From: JAJZGK01 sp035538795
Lineage (GTDB): Bacteria > Pseudomonadota > Alphaproteobacteria > Rhodospirillales > Magnetospirillaceae
DNA length: 64,000 nt
Reading direction: 5' to 3'
Assembly: GCA_035538795.1 (NCBI GenBank)
Contig: DATLJS010000042.1
Coordinates: forward strand, 1 to 64,000
The notes beneath the pieces were generated by a model that did no database searches, had not been told where the DNA came from, and saw nothing but the letters and a program-made list of their open reading frames with translations. Position 1 is the stretch's first letter, and each line of letters begins with the position of its first letter. Shown here one piece after another: positions 6,551 through 13,866 of this stretch. The position numbers were made by a program, and so were the translations under genes.

Positions 6551-7247
6551 TTTCCAGTCCTTTCAATTCGTCCCCACCAGCGCTGGGGAGGAGGGTTTGG
6601 GAGGAGGAGGATCTAAGTAAATCCTGAATCTCAGTATCGCGCGCGCGTGACGGGTCGCGTGGCGACCCTGCCTGGGTCGCTACGCGACCCGCTTTTTGCT
6701 CGCAAGCAAGGTTAGAGGCAGACTCGATATCTACGATCCCGACCCCGCCGGCCTCGATGTGCTGATTGATGACGATGTTTTGCAAAATTTTTATCTCGAT
6801 GCCTGGTCGAGGTTGAGCGCCAGTCTCCACCGATTCCCGGACAGCCTCGCGGTCACGCGACGCTGTGATTGGCACATGCGGCCACGACGCCTCCCATACA
6901 TCGCCCCCGCCTGCAATCACCAGCCCGGCGCGGTATCGCAGCCGATAGCGTGCTCGCTGCCCGGGGCGGCGACCTGGCAGCTTATCGAGCCAGCCAGCCG
7001 CCTCCAATGACGCTAAAGCGGCCTTCGCCGCCGTCCTGCCCATGCCGCCAAGTCGGGCGATATCGTCCACGCCCAGGCCGAGAATATCTCCTGTTGGCAA
7101 GTCGGCGGCAGTCGCCAGCACAACCAGTGCCGCCGTAGCGAAGGGACCTCGGTTAGCCGCATAGCCGCCAGTGACATACCACCGCATGATCGCAGCCCAG
7201 CCGAGGTCAGGCCCTGCGCCTACCGGCACCAACCCATCGGCGCTCAT
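6498..7247 (-). CDS. Winged-helix DNA-binding protein, possible replication or regulatory factor
   Basis: 249 residues. Residues about 30-105 form a likely winged helix: PFATAALVVLATAADL, then VDDIARLGGMGRTAAKAAL as helix-turn-helix, then GWLDKLPGRRPGQRARY as the wing. The C-terminal 130 residues are low in recognisable structure. It begins in an ATGA overlap with the excisionase-like gene, so both belong to one operon. The layout recalls small plasmid or IME replication/regulatory proteins, but no specific Rep family can be named. The coding sequence contains an 18-bp hairpin (6651-6691) and ends inside the next gene. The unusual C-terminal overlap makes the exact end less certain. Confidence 0.6.
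   Translation of the reverse strand: MSADGLVPVGAGPDLGWAAIMRWYVTGGYAANRGPFATAALVVLATAADLPTGDILGLGVDDIARLGGMGRTAAKAALASLEAAGWLDKLPGRRPGQRARYRLRYRAGLVIAGGGDVWEASWPHVPITASRDREAVRESVETGAQPRPGIEIKILQNIVINQHIEAGGVGIVDIESASNLACEQKAGRVATQAGSPRDPSRARDTEIQDLLRSSSSQTLLPSAGGDELKGLENVSSELRNRKIAGRKWK
6651..6691 (+). repeat. Long intragenic inverted repeat with T-run on the plus strand
   Basis: 18-bp arms (6651-6668 and 6674-6691) beginning CGGGTCGCGT, with one mismatched (wobble) pair and a 5-base loop, followed by CTTTTTGCT. It lies inside the winged-helix gene. Read rightward it looks like a terminator for transcription arriving from the mob operon. Confidence 0.6.
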
Positions 7248-7510
7248 AGCGCCTTCTTCGCCGGGCGCCCCGGCCGGCGGTTAAGCCCTAGCACAACCGT
7301 AGTCGTGGATTGGCTATTTCGCCCTTCGATCCACGCCTCAACTTCCTGCCGTCTGTACAAAACTTTCCGTCCAACCTTGTAAAAGGGCAAAGACGACTTC
7401 GGCAGAGAATTCAGCATAGAGACTGAAATTCCAAACATTTCCGCTACTTGACGCCGACTCATGTAGCCAGATTCGGGCTTCGGCTCCCACCCGGACTTTA
7501 CTGACATCAT
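7244..7510 (-). CDS. Excisionase-like HTH protein
   Basis: 88 residues with YMSRRQVAEMFGISVSMLN (HTH) followed by LPFYKVGRKVLYRRQEVEAWIEG, the typical layout of MerR/Xis-type DNA-binding domains in AlpA and excisionase families. The C-terminus ends in a basic RRPGRPAKK tail. Two in-frame ATG codons (7510 and 7507) are possible starts. It is the first gene of the leftward operon, preceded by an AT-rich palindrome-filled region. It probably directs excision with the integrase or regulates the operon; which one is not decided by sequence. Confidence 0.78.
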   Translation of the reverse strand: MMSVKSGWEPKPESGYMSRRQVAEMFGISVSMLNSLPKSSLPFYKVGRKVLYRRQEVEAWIEGRNSQSTTTVVLGLNRRPGRPAKKAL

Positions 7511-7606
7511 GTAATTCCATTTTCATACTTGCTAACTCATAAAATTACATCAATGACCACATGATAATTCAACATATTATTTTTGGGTAATTTACGGTAA
7601 TTACCG
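7509..7606. promoter_or_regulatory. Palindromic control region of the leftward operon
   Basis: AT-rich stretch with inverted repeat ATGTAATT (7509-7516)/AATTACAT (7543-7550), palindrome CGGTAATTACCG (7595-7606) and further GTAATT/AATTAC half-sites at 7587 and 7608. The repeated half-site suggests an operator, probably for the HTH protein whose start it abuts. Confidence 0.5.
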
Positions 7607-7702
7607 AAATTACTGAAATGGGGCTAAGATTTTCAGAAATATTAGATGATTCTTGTGTGTAAAAATATGGCGGAAGATATAGACACAACCAGTTTCCTCA
7701 GC

Positions 7703-7722
7703 CCTCTCAACCGCCTGTGCGG
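7703..7722 (+). repeat. Third copy (20 bp) of the element repeat
   Basis: Exact match to 5886-5905, here in non-coding DNA directly joined to the GGGACA repeats. Confidence 0.75.
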
Positions 7723-7746
7723 GACAAATGCGGGACAGTGCGGGAC
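7718..7746 (+). promoter_or_regulatory. GGGACA repeats near the right end (candidate arm sites)
   Basis: Three direct GCGGGACA copies (7719, 7730 and 7739). The first 20 bp equal 537-556 near the left end. They lie about 95 bp inside the right attachment repeat. Confidence 0.55.
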
Positions 7747-7750
7747 AATT

Positions 7751-7778
7751 TCCATGTAGCTTGAAGCAGCTACATGGA
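7751..7778. repeat. Inverted repeat near attR
   Basis: TCCATGTAGCT pairs with AGCTACATGGA around a 6-base loop. It lies between the GGGACA repeats and the attachment site. It could be a binding site or structural element of the recombination region. Confidence 0.6.
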
Positions 7779-7839
7779 GCAATAAACCCATGTATTTCCA
7801 CGCAACTCCATGCAATATACGGAATGCAGATTGTCTTCT

Positions 7840-7880
7840 GGAGGCAGGGGCCGGAGGTTCGAATCCTCTCACTCCGACCA
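7840..7880 (+). repeat. Attachment site direct repeat, distal side
   Basis: Exact 41-bp copy of tRNA-Pro 427-467. It has no 5' half and one base before it differs (T7839), so it is a tRNA remnant and not a gene. It marks the right boundary of the element. Confidence 0.9.
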
Positions 7881-7887
7881 TTTGCGA

Positions 7888-7934
7888 GAAATGAAAAATC
7901 CGTCGCCCTTTCGGCCGGCGGATTTTTCATTTCT
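7888..7934 (+). terminator. Hairpin downstream of attR
   Basis: AGAAATGAAAAATCC (7888-7902) pairs with GGATTTTTCATTTCT (7920-7934), with a further GC-rich inner stem. Before integration it would have followed tRNA-Pro directly and is probably its original terminator. The rest of 7935-8054 shows nothing certain. Confidence 0.7.
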
Positions 7935-8054
7935 GGGCCTGACGAAATCCTCATCCGCCTCCATCTCACGACAACCCGTATAATACGAATTCCCATCGCG
8001 ACTTTTTCCATCGGATTGCGCACTCTGACCCGACGGTAAAAGTGCTGTATCGGG

Positions 8055-8870
8055 ATGGACGGCATGGGCGAGGCTTCCCCCTTGGCAAAGAACAACGTCA
8101 CGGTCAGCGGCAAGGCCGATGCCGCCCGCAGCATGGTCTTCGTCCACGGCTTCGGCACCGACCAAAGGATCTGGGCCGATATCGTCCCCACGTTCCGCCG
8201 GGACTACCGGCTGATCTTGCTGGACAATGCCGGCGCCGGCTCCGGTTCCTCCGAGCATTTCGTGGAAAACCGCTATCTCAGCCTGAATGCTTACGCCCGC
8301 GACCTGATCAACGTCTGCGACGCCCTGCGACTGCGCAACGTCGTGGCGGTCGGCCATTCGGTCGGTGGCATGATCTGCCTTCTGGCGTCGATCATCCGGC
8401 CCGATCTGATTGCCAAACTGGTGACGATCTGCACCTCGCCGCGCTATCTCGACGATGTCGGCTATCACGGCGGCTTTGCCCCGCAAGACATCCAAGCGCT
8501 TTACGAGCACGCCAGCCGGGAATACGAGGAATGGGCCAACGGCTTTGCCGCCGAGGTCATGCAGAACCAGGACCGCCCCGAACTGGCGCGCCGGTTCGCC
8601 GCCGAGCTGAAGGCGATTCCGCCGAACATCGCCCTGACCGTCCTTTGTTCGATCCTGCAATCGGATCACCGGGCCGATCTGCACAAGGTCACATGCCCGA
8701 CATTGCTGATCCAAAGCCTGTACGATATCGCCGTTCCCCTGTCGGCGGGCGAATACATGCACCGCAAAATCCCCGCCAGCAAGCTTGAAGTCATCGATTC
8801 CCGCGGCCACCTGCCCCATGTCAGCACCCCCGATCAGGTGATCGAGGCGATGCGGCGGTTCGGGCTTTAG
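8055..8870 (+). CDS. RsbQ-like alpha/beta hydrolase
   Basis: 271 residues with a complete alpha/beta hydrolase triad: S102 in GHSVGG, D224 in SLYDIAVP and H252 in RGHLPHVS. The segments HGFGTDQRIW and LLDNAGAGSG are typical of the RsbQ/DAD2/KAI2 group. In Bacillus, RsbQ works with the PAS phosphatase RsbP in energy-stress signalling. No RsbP partner is next to it here, so signalling is only inferred. No signal peptide, so cytosolic. ATG 8055 or 8064 may be the start. It converges with the LysR gene, overlapping by 4 bp. Confidence 0.85.
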   Translation: MDGMGEASPLAKNNVTVSGKADAARSMVFVHGFGTDQRIWADIVPTFRRDYRLILLDNAGAGSGSSEHFVENRYLSLNAYARDLINVCDALRLRNVVAVGHSVGGMICLLASIIRPDLIAKLVTICTSPRYLDDVGYHGGFAPQDIQALYEHASREYEEWANGFAAEVMQNQDRPELARRFAAELKAIPPNIALTVLCSILQSDHRADLHKVTCPTLLIQSLYDIAVPLSAGEYMHRKIPASKLEVIDSRGHLPHVSTPDQVIEAMRRFGL

Positions 8871-9712
8871 GCGCCGCCGGTCAACACGTCCAGCAAAGCC
8901 TCGATACGGGCCAGCGGCGCGCCCTTGCGCCAGATCAGCACGGTCGGCAACTCCTCGGCCCCCGGAATCGCCTGAGCGAAAACGGCGTGCTTCCCCGGCG
9001 AGCTTTCCACCAGGCTGCGCGGCAGCAGGCCGATGCCCATGCCGGCGGCGATACAGCCCAGAATGGCGTAATTGGACGACATCTCCACCACCCGGTCGGG
9101 AATGATGTCCATATCCCGCGCCCAGTCCTCCAGCAGAGTCCGATAGGTGCAGCCCCGCTGCAAGGCCAGCAGCGTTCGCGTCTGCCCCCGCTCGGCCATG
9201 CTGTCGGAAGGGCTGACCACCACCAATTGCTCGACATAGACGGGACGCTGCTCCAACCGGGAATCGTCCAGCGGTCCGGCCACCAGGGCGGCATCCAGAT
9301 CGCCTTGCAGCACCCGGACGATCAGCGGCGCGGTGGACGCCACCGCCAGCTCCAGCGTGATCTGCGGATAGCGGCGGTGAAACTCGGCCAACGGTTCGGG
9401 CAGACGCGCCGCCGCCGTGCTTTCCATCGAGCCCAGCCGCAAGCCGCCCCTCAGCCCGCCGCCGCCGACCGCCTCGCGGGCCTGGGCGGCCATTTCCAGC
9501 AACCGCTCGGCATAAGGCAGCAGACGCGCGCCGGCCGGCGACAATTGTACGCCCCGCCCCTGGCGGTCGAACAGGTCCACCCCCAAATCCTCTTCCAGCT
9601 TGCGGATGCGGGCGGTGACGTTGGACTGCACCCGGTTCAGACGGCTGGCGGCGCGGGTGACGCCCCCGGCCTCGACGACGGTGCGGAACACCAAAAGATC
9701 CGACAGCTCCAT
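8867..9712 (-). CDS. LysR-family transcriptional regulator
   Basis: 281 residues. The N-terminal winged HTH (about 1-60: VTRAASRLNRVQSNVTARIRKL) is typical LysR, followed by a periplasmic-binding-like effector domain (about 88-270). ATG 9712 has AGGTG a few bases before it. It is divergent from an EamA exporter gene, the common arrangement in which the regulator controls its neighbour and itself. The effector is unknown. Confidence 0.9.
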   Translation of the reverse strand: MELSDLLVFRTVVEAGGVTRAASRLNRVQSNVTARIRKLEEDLGVDLFDRQGRGVQLSPAGARLLPYAERLLEMAAQAREAVGGGGLRGGLRLGSMESTAAARLPEPLAEFHRRYPQITLELAVASTAPLIVRVLQGDLDAALVAGPLDDSRLEQRPVYVEQLVVVSPSDSMAERGQTRTLLALQRGCTYRTLLEDWARDMDIIPDRVVEMSSNYAILGCIAAGMGIGLLPRSLVESSPGKHAVFAQAIPGAEELPTVLIWRKGAPLARIEALLDVLTGGA

Positions 9713-9811
9713 AAATCACCTAATGAGATGAAAAATATCATTTCAATTCATTATACACGATGATTTAAGCCAATTACAGTGATGGAAATCGCTCCCTCGG
9801 AGTTTCGCATC

Positions 9812-10723
9812 ATGCATTCCCCTCCCGATTCCCAGCCGATGACCCTGGGATATTTCTATGCCGGGCTGATCATCGTCATCTGGACCGGCTTCACCCTGAT
9901 CACCCGCATCGGCGTCACCGGGTCGCTGACCCCTTACGACGTCATCGCCATCCGTTTGGCCACGGCAGCCATACTGGCCGTTCCCATGTGGCTGCACCTG
10001 TCCCATCACCGGCGCATCGACTGGCACATGGCGGCCCTGACCGCCACCGGCGGCCTGGGATACGTGATCCTGGTCTATTGCGCCTTCCATCTGGCTCCGG
10101 CTTCCCATGGCGGCATTCTGCTGTCGGGCCTCCAGCCTTTCGTCATGAGCCTTTGCACCTGGGCCGTGATGGGCGAGAAGCCGACCCGGCAGCGGCTGGC
10201 CGGTATGGCCGCCATCGGCATGGGCGCCGCCGTGCTCGGCTATGGCGTGCTGACCGGCGGCTCCGACAGTTGGCGGGGCGATCTTCTGTTCGTCGGCGCC
10301 TCCCTCTCCTGGGCGCTGTATGCCGTGCTGGCCCGGCGGTGGAAGGTTTCCCCGTGGGAGACCACGCTCAATGTCTCGCTGCTGGCGGCGGCGGTTTATC
10401 TGCCCGTCTATCTGCTGGCGCTGCCCAAGACCATCATGCAGTCCAACTGGTCCGAGATCATGATCCAAGCCGCTTATCAGGGGGCCTTGGCCGCCTTCAT
10501 CCACGCCTTCATCTATATGCGGGCCGTGGAAATTCTCGGACCGTCGCGTTTGGGAGTGCTGACCGCCATCACGCCGGTAACCGCCGCCATGGCCGCCGTG
10601 CCGTTGCTGCACGAGCCGCTGACCGCATCCCTGCTGGCCAGTCTGGTGCTGGTGACCACGGGGGTCGTGGTCGGCAACGGCATTTCCCTACCCCGCCTGA
10701 AACCTCTGCCCAGCGAAGGATGA
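9812..10723 (+). CDS. EamA/DMT-family transporter
   Basis: About 303 residues with ten hydrophobic segments in two EamA repeats (first about 10-135, second about 150-290), an inner-membrane exporter of the drug/metabolite superfamily. Substrate unknown. I chose ATG 9812 because CGGAG (9798-9802) precedes it at good distance; ATG 9782 is an alternative adding 10 residues. It is divergent from the LysR gene and followed directly by a tautomerase gene, suggesting one LysR-controlled unit. Confidence 0.85.
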   Translation: MHSPPDSQPMTLGYFYAGLIIVIWTGFTLITRIGVTGSLTPYDVIAIRLATAAILAVPMWLHLSHHRRIDWHMAALTATGGLGYVILVYCAFHLAPASHGGILLSGLQPFVMSLCTWAVMGEKPTRQRLAGMAAIGMGAAVLGYGVLTGGSDSWRGDLLFVGASLSWALYAVLARRWKVSPWETTLNVSLLAAAVYLPVYLLALPKTIMQSNWSEIMIQAAYQGALAAFIHAFIYMRAVEILGPSRLGVLTAITPVTAAMAAVPLLHEPLTASLLASLVLVTTGVVVGNGISLPRLKPLPSEG

Positions 10724-10728
10724 GTTCG

Positions 10729-10932
10729 ATGCCTTACGTCAATATCAAGATCACCCGCGAAAACGTCACCGCCGAGCAAAAGGCCCTGCTGATCAAGGGC
10801 GCGACCCAATTGCTGGTGGATGTGCTGGGCAAAAATCCCGCCACCACCGTCGTGGTCATCGATGAAGTCGACACCGATAACTGGGGCATCGGCGGTGAAG
10901 CCGTGACGGTTCGCCGGAAACGGGGGCAATAG
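10729..10932 (+). CDS. 4-oxalocrotonate tautomerase family protein
   Basis: 67 residues starting M-PYVNIKITRENVTAEQK. Family members use the proline exposed after Met removal as general base, so ATG 10729 (Pro next) is preferred over ATG 10720, which overlaps the exporter stop. AGGA at 10717-10720 serves as ribosome site. The C-terminal NWGIGGEAV matches the family pattern. It probably forms a hexamer. Substrate unknown; co-location with the exporter hints at a shared small-molecule role. Confidence 0.88.
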   Translation: MPYVNIKITRENVTAEQKALLIKGATQLLVDVLGKNPATTVVVIDEVDTDNWGIGGEAVTVRRKRGQ

Positions 10933-10967
10933 CGCTCCCGCCTTTCCTTTCCATCCCCGTTTCCGTT

Positions 10968-11486
10968 TTAATCGTCCAGATCGATGGGGCAGGTGAAACC
11001 GTCCAGGCGGCAGCATCCCGGCTGCAACCGGTCCCAGTCATCGATGTCCGAAGACAAGGCCGCCAAGGCGCCGGTAGGATATTTGTCGGACAGCCGGGCC
11101 AGCGCCTTGGCGTCGCCCTTGCCGTCGGCCAGACTCAGGGCCAGGCGCTCCAGCCCGGGATTGTGGCCGATCAGCAAGACCACGTCGCAATGCCCCGGCA
11201 GTTCCTTCAGCCGCGCCAGCAGGGTCTGCGGCGCGGCGTCGTAGATACGTTCGTCGTAAACGACGTCGGCCTGGTCCAAGGCCGTCTGCAAAAGATCCAA
11301 GGTCTGACGGGTCCGCACCGAGGTGGAGCAGAGCACCGTCTGCGGCCGAATTCGTTCCGCCCGTAAATGGTCGGCCATGGCCTTGCCGGCCCGGCGCCCG
11401 CGTTTGTTCAGCGGACGCTCGATATCCTCCAGCGACGGATCGTCCCAACTGGACTTGGCGTGACGCATCAGAAAAATCTGTTTCAT
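10968..11486 (-). CDS. SixA-like histidine phosphatase
   Basis: 172 residues of the histidine phosphatase (phosphoglycerate mutase-like) superfamily. The start MKQIFLMRHAKSSW holds the R-H-A motif with nucleophile H9, and LLIGHNPGLE holds the second catalytic histidine. Small size and RHAKS fit SixA-type enzymes, which dephosphorylate phosphohistidine in HPt proteins. GGGAGG precedes the ATG. It is divergent from ppk; the true substrate here is not shown. Confidence 0.85.
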   Translation of the reverse strand: MKQIFLMRHAKSSWDDPSLEDIERPLNKRGRRAGKAMADHLRAERIRPQTVLCSTSVRTRQTLDLLQTALDQADVVYDERIYDAAPQTLLARLKELPGHCDVVLLIGHNPGLERLALSLADGKGDAKALARLSDKYPTGALAALSSDIDDWDRLQPGCCRLDGFTCPIDLDD

Positions 11487-11680
11487 GGCGGCCTCCCTTA
11501 GGCGGCATCAGAAAAGCCAAATCCACAGCCCGTAGCAAATGTTAGATTCATGACGGTTGATCCGCGTCCGCCATGAAATCATACCGGGTTATGACAGCTC
11601 GGTTACACTCCCCCGAGCGCTCATGACAGACGCCGTTCAAGGGTCTATAAATGAAGAAGAACAAGCCCGTGGAGGAATGA

Positions 11681-13861
11681 TTGACCGAAGCCGAGACCGT
11701 CCAGACCGAACTGCCCGCCACGGCGAACATTCCCGCTGCCATCGACATCCATTCGCCCGAGCGCTTCATCAATCGTGAATTGTCCTGGCTGGCCTTCAAC
11801 ACCCGCGTGCTGGAAGAGGCGGACAATCCTACCCACCCGCTGCTGGAGCGTCTGCGCTTTCTCTCCATTTCTGCCGCCAATCTGGACGAGTTCTACATGG
11901 TGCGCGTCGCCGGCCTGAAGGGGCAGGTGACCAACGGCGTCAACAATATCAGCCAGGACGGCCTGACCCCGGCCCAGCAATTGCTGTCGATCAATGCCGA
12001 AGCCTCGGCCTTGCTGGAAAAGCAGTCCGATTGCTGGAACCGCCTGCGCGCCGAGCTGCGGGTGGCGGGCATCGCTGTCATCGACATTTCCGAGCTGACC
12101 CGCGCCGACCGCAAATGGCTGGAAACCCGCTTCATGGAGCATGTGTTCCCGGTCCTGACGCCTTTGGCCATCGACCCGGCGCACCCGTTCCCCTTTATCC
12201 CCAATCTGGGCTTCGCCATGGTGCTGCATCTGTCGCGCGCCGAAGACGGCGAGGTGATGCGCGCCCTGCTGCCGCTGCCCCATCAGATCGAACGCTTCAT
12301 CCGCCTGCCGGGCGACAACGTGCGCTATCTGCCCCTTGAGGAAATGGTCACCTTGTTCCTCGACCGTCTGTTCCCCGGCTTCCGCGTCGACGGCCACGGC
12401 GTCTTCCGCGTCATCCGCGATTCGGAAATGGAAATCGACGAAGAAGCCGAAGACTTGGTCCGCGTCTTCGAATCCGCCCTGAAGCGCCGCCGCCGCGGCC
12501 ATTGCATCCGTCTGACGGTCAATTCCGACATTCCCGAAGACCTGATGGATCTGATCATGTCGGAAATGGAGGTCACGCCCGGTGACGTCTTCCCGCTGCA
12601 CGGTCTGATCGGCACGGTGGACATCAAACAGTTGATCACCGACGAACGGCCCGACCTGACCTTCGTGCCCTACAACGCCCGTTTCCCCGAACGGGTGCGC
12701 GATTTCGGCGGCGACTGTTTCGCGGCGATCCGCAAAAAGGACATCGTCGTCCACCACCCCTTCGAAAGCTTCGACGTGGTGGTGCAGTTCCTGCGTCAGG
12801 CCGCCCGCGATCCCAACGTGGTAGCCATCAAGCAGACGCTGTACCGCACCAGCAAGGACAGCCCCATCGTCAAGGCGCTGGTGGAAGCCGCCGAGATGGG
12901 AAAGTCGGTCACCGCCATGATCGAATTGAAGGCCCGCTTCGATGAAGAGGCCAACATCGGCTGGGCCCGCGATCTGGAACGCGCCGGCGCCCAGGTGGTC
13001 TACGGCTTCATCGAGCTGAAAACCCACGCCAAGATTTCCCTGGTGGTCCGCCGCGAAGGCGGCGAGCTGCGCTCCTACGTGCATTTCGGCACCGGCAACT
13101 ATCACCCCATCACCGCCAAGGTTTATACCGACCTCAGCTTCTTCACCGTCGATCCTGCCCTGTGCCGCGACGCCAACCGCACCTTCAACTTCATGACCGG
13201 CTATGCCAAGCCGGAGAAGATGGAAAAGCTGATGATCGCCCCGCTGGCCCTGCGCGATCGTCTGCTTCAGTGCATCGGCGAGGAGATCGAGCATGCCAAG
13301 GCCGGGCGTCCGGCCTCGATCTGGGCCAAGATGAACTCGCTGGTGGACGCCAAGCTGATCGACGCTCTTTATGCGGCGTCGCAGGCCGGCGTGCAGGTCG
13401 ATCTGGTGATCCGCGGCATTTGCTGCCTGCGCCCCGGCGTGCCCGGCCTGTCCGAGAACGTCCGGGTCAAGAGCATTGTCGGCCGCTTCCTGGAGCATGG
13501 CCGCGTGATCTGCTTCGGCAACGGCCATCAACTGCCGTCGCGCTACGCCAAGGTGTTCATCTCGTCGGCCGACTGGATGAACCGCAACATGGACTGGCGG
13601 GTCGAATCGCTGGTACCCATCGAATACGGCACGGTGCACCGCCAGATTCTCGAACAGATCATGGTCGCCAACCTGAAGGACAACCAGCAGAGCTGGGTGC
13701 TGGACGCCGAGGCCGTCTATCACCGCATCGCGCCCGCCGAGGGAGAAAAGCCCTTCAGCGCCCACACCTATTTCATGACCAACCCCAGCCTGTCGGGCCG
13801 CGGCAGCGCCCAGGAACGCGGACGCCCCTTGCCGAAGCTGCTCCTGAAAGGCTATCCCTGA
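11681..13861 (+). CDS. ppk: Polyphosphate kinase 1
   Basis: 726 residues, the normal PPK1 length. It makes inorganic polyphosphate from ATP. The N-terminal domain shows FINRELSWLAFN and ANLDEFYMVRVAGL, and the phospholipase-D-like catalytic half contains H449 in KTHAKISLVVRR, the autophosphorylated histidine, and HFGTGNYH. The start is TTG 11681 with GGAGG at 11671-11675; the ATG at 11677 is in another frame. The downstream ppx is 5 bp away, so the synthesis and breakdown enzymes are co-transcribed. Confidence 0.96.
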   Translation: MTEAETVQTELPATANIPAAIDIHSPERFINRELSWLAFNTRVLEEADNPTHPLLERLRFLSISAANLDEFYMVRVAGLKGQVTNGVNNISQDGLTPAQQLLSINAEASALLEKQSDCWNRLRAELRVAGIAVIDISELTRADRKWLETRFMEHVFPVLTPLAIDPAHPFPFIPNLGFAMVLHLSRAEDGEVMRALLPLPHQIERFIRLPGDNVRYLPLEEMVTLFLDRLFPGFRVDGHGVFRVIRDSEMEIDEEAEDLVRVFESALKRRRRGHCIRLTVNSDIPEDLMDLIMSEMEVTPGDVFPLHGLIGTVDIKQLITDERPDLTFVPYNARFPERVRDFGGDCFAAIRKKDIVVHHPFESFDVVVQFLRQAARDPNVVAIKQTLYRTSKDSPIVKALVEAAEMGKSVTAMIELKARFDEEANIGWARDLERAGAQVVYGFIELKTHAKISLVVRREGGELRSYVHFGTGNYHPITAKVYTDLSFFTVDPALCRDANRTFNFMTGYAKPEKMEKLMIAPLALRDRLLQCIGEEIEHAKAGRPASIWAKMNSLVDAKLIDALYAASQAGVQVDLVIRGICCLRPGVPGLSENVRVKSIVGRFLEHGRVICFGNGHQLPSRYAKVFISSADWMNRNMDWRVESLVPIEYGTVHRQILEQIMVANLKDNQQSWVLDAEAVYHRIAPAEGEKPFSAHTYFMTNPSLSGRGSAQERGRPLPKLLLKGYP

Positions 13862-13866
13862 CCGTC

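Larger units (their letters stand above)
468..7880 (+). mobile_element. Integrative mobilizable element (IME) in tRNA-Pro
   Basis: The segment is bounded by the tRNA-Pro 3' end and a 41-bp exact copy of it at 7840-7880. It contains a tyrosine integrase at the tRNA end, a MobA/MobL relaxase, a likely oriT palindrome at 4036-4092, and an excisionase-like HTH gene heading a leftward operon. Two AT-rich genes (1602-3103) differ strongly in composition from the flanks. There are no type IV secretion, coupling protein or phage structural genes, so it should depend on a helper conjugative element. That it is mobilizable is inferred from gene content; its boundaries are directly visible. Confidence 0.88.

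Noticed and set aside
7834..7880. Second tRNA-Pro gene
   Set aside because: Only the 3' half is present and the anticodon loop base differs; there is no D arm or 5' acceptor strand, so it is the distal att copy.
468..7880. Prophage
   Set aside because: Integrase and excisionase-like genes are present but there are no phage structural, packaging or lysis genes; the relaxase and oriT-like site point to an IME.
7869..9719. Long minus-strand frame spanning attR, the RsbQ-like and LysR genes
   Set aside because: It overlaps two well-supported genes in the wrong frame and crosses the terminator hairpin at 7888-7934.
11645..13765. Long minus-strand open frame of 706 codons
   Set aside because: It is antisense to ppk, has low-complexity, histidine- and glycine-rich translation typical of high-GC shadow frames, and no ribosome site.
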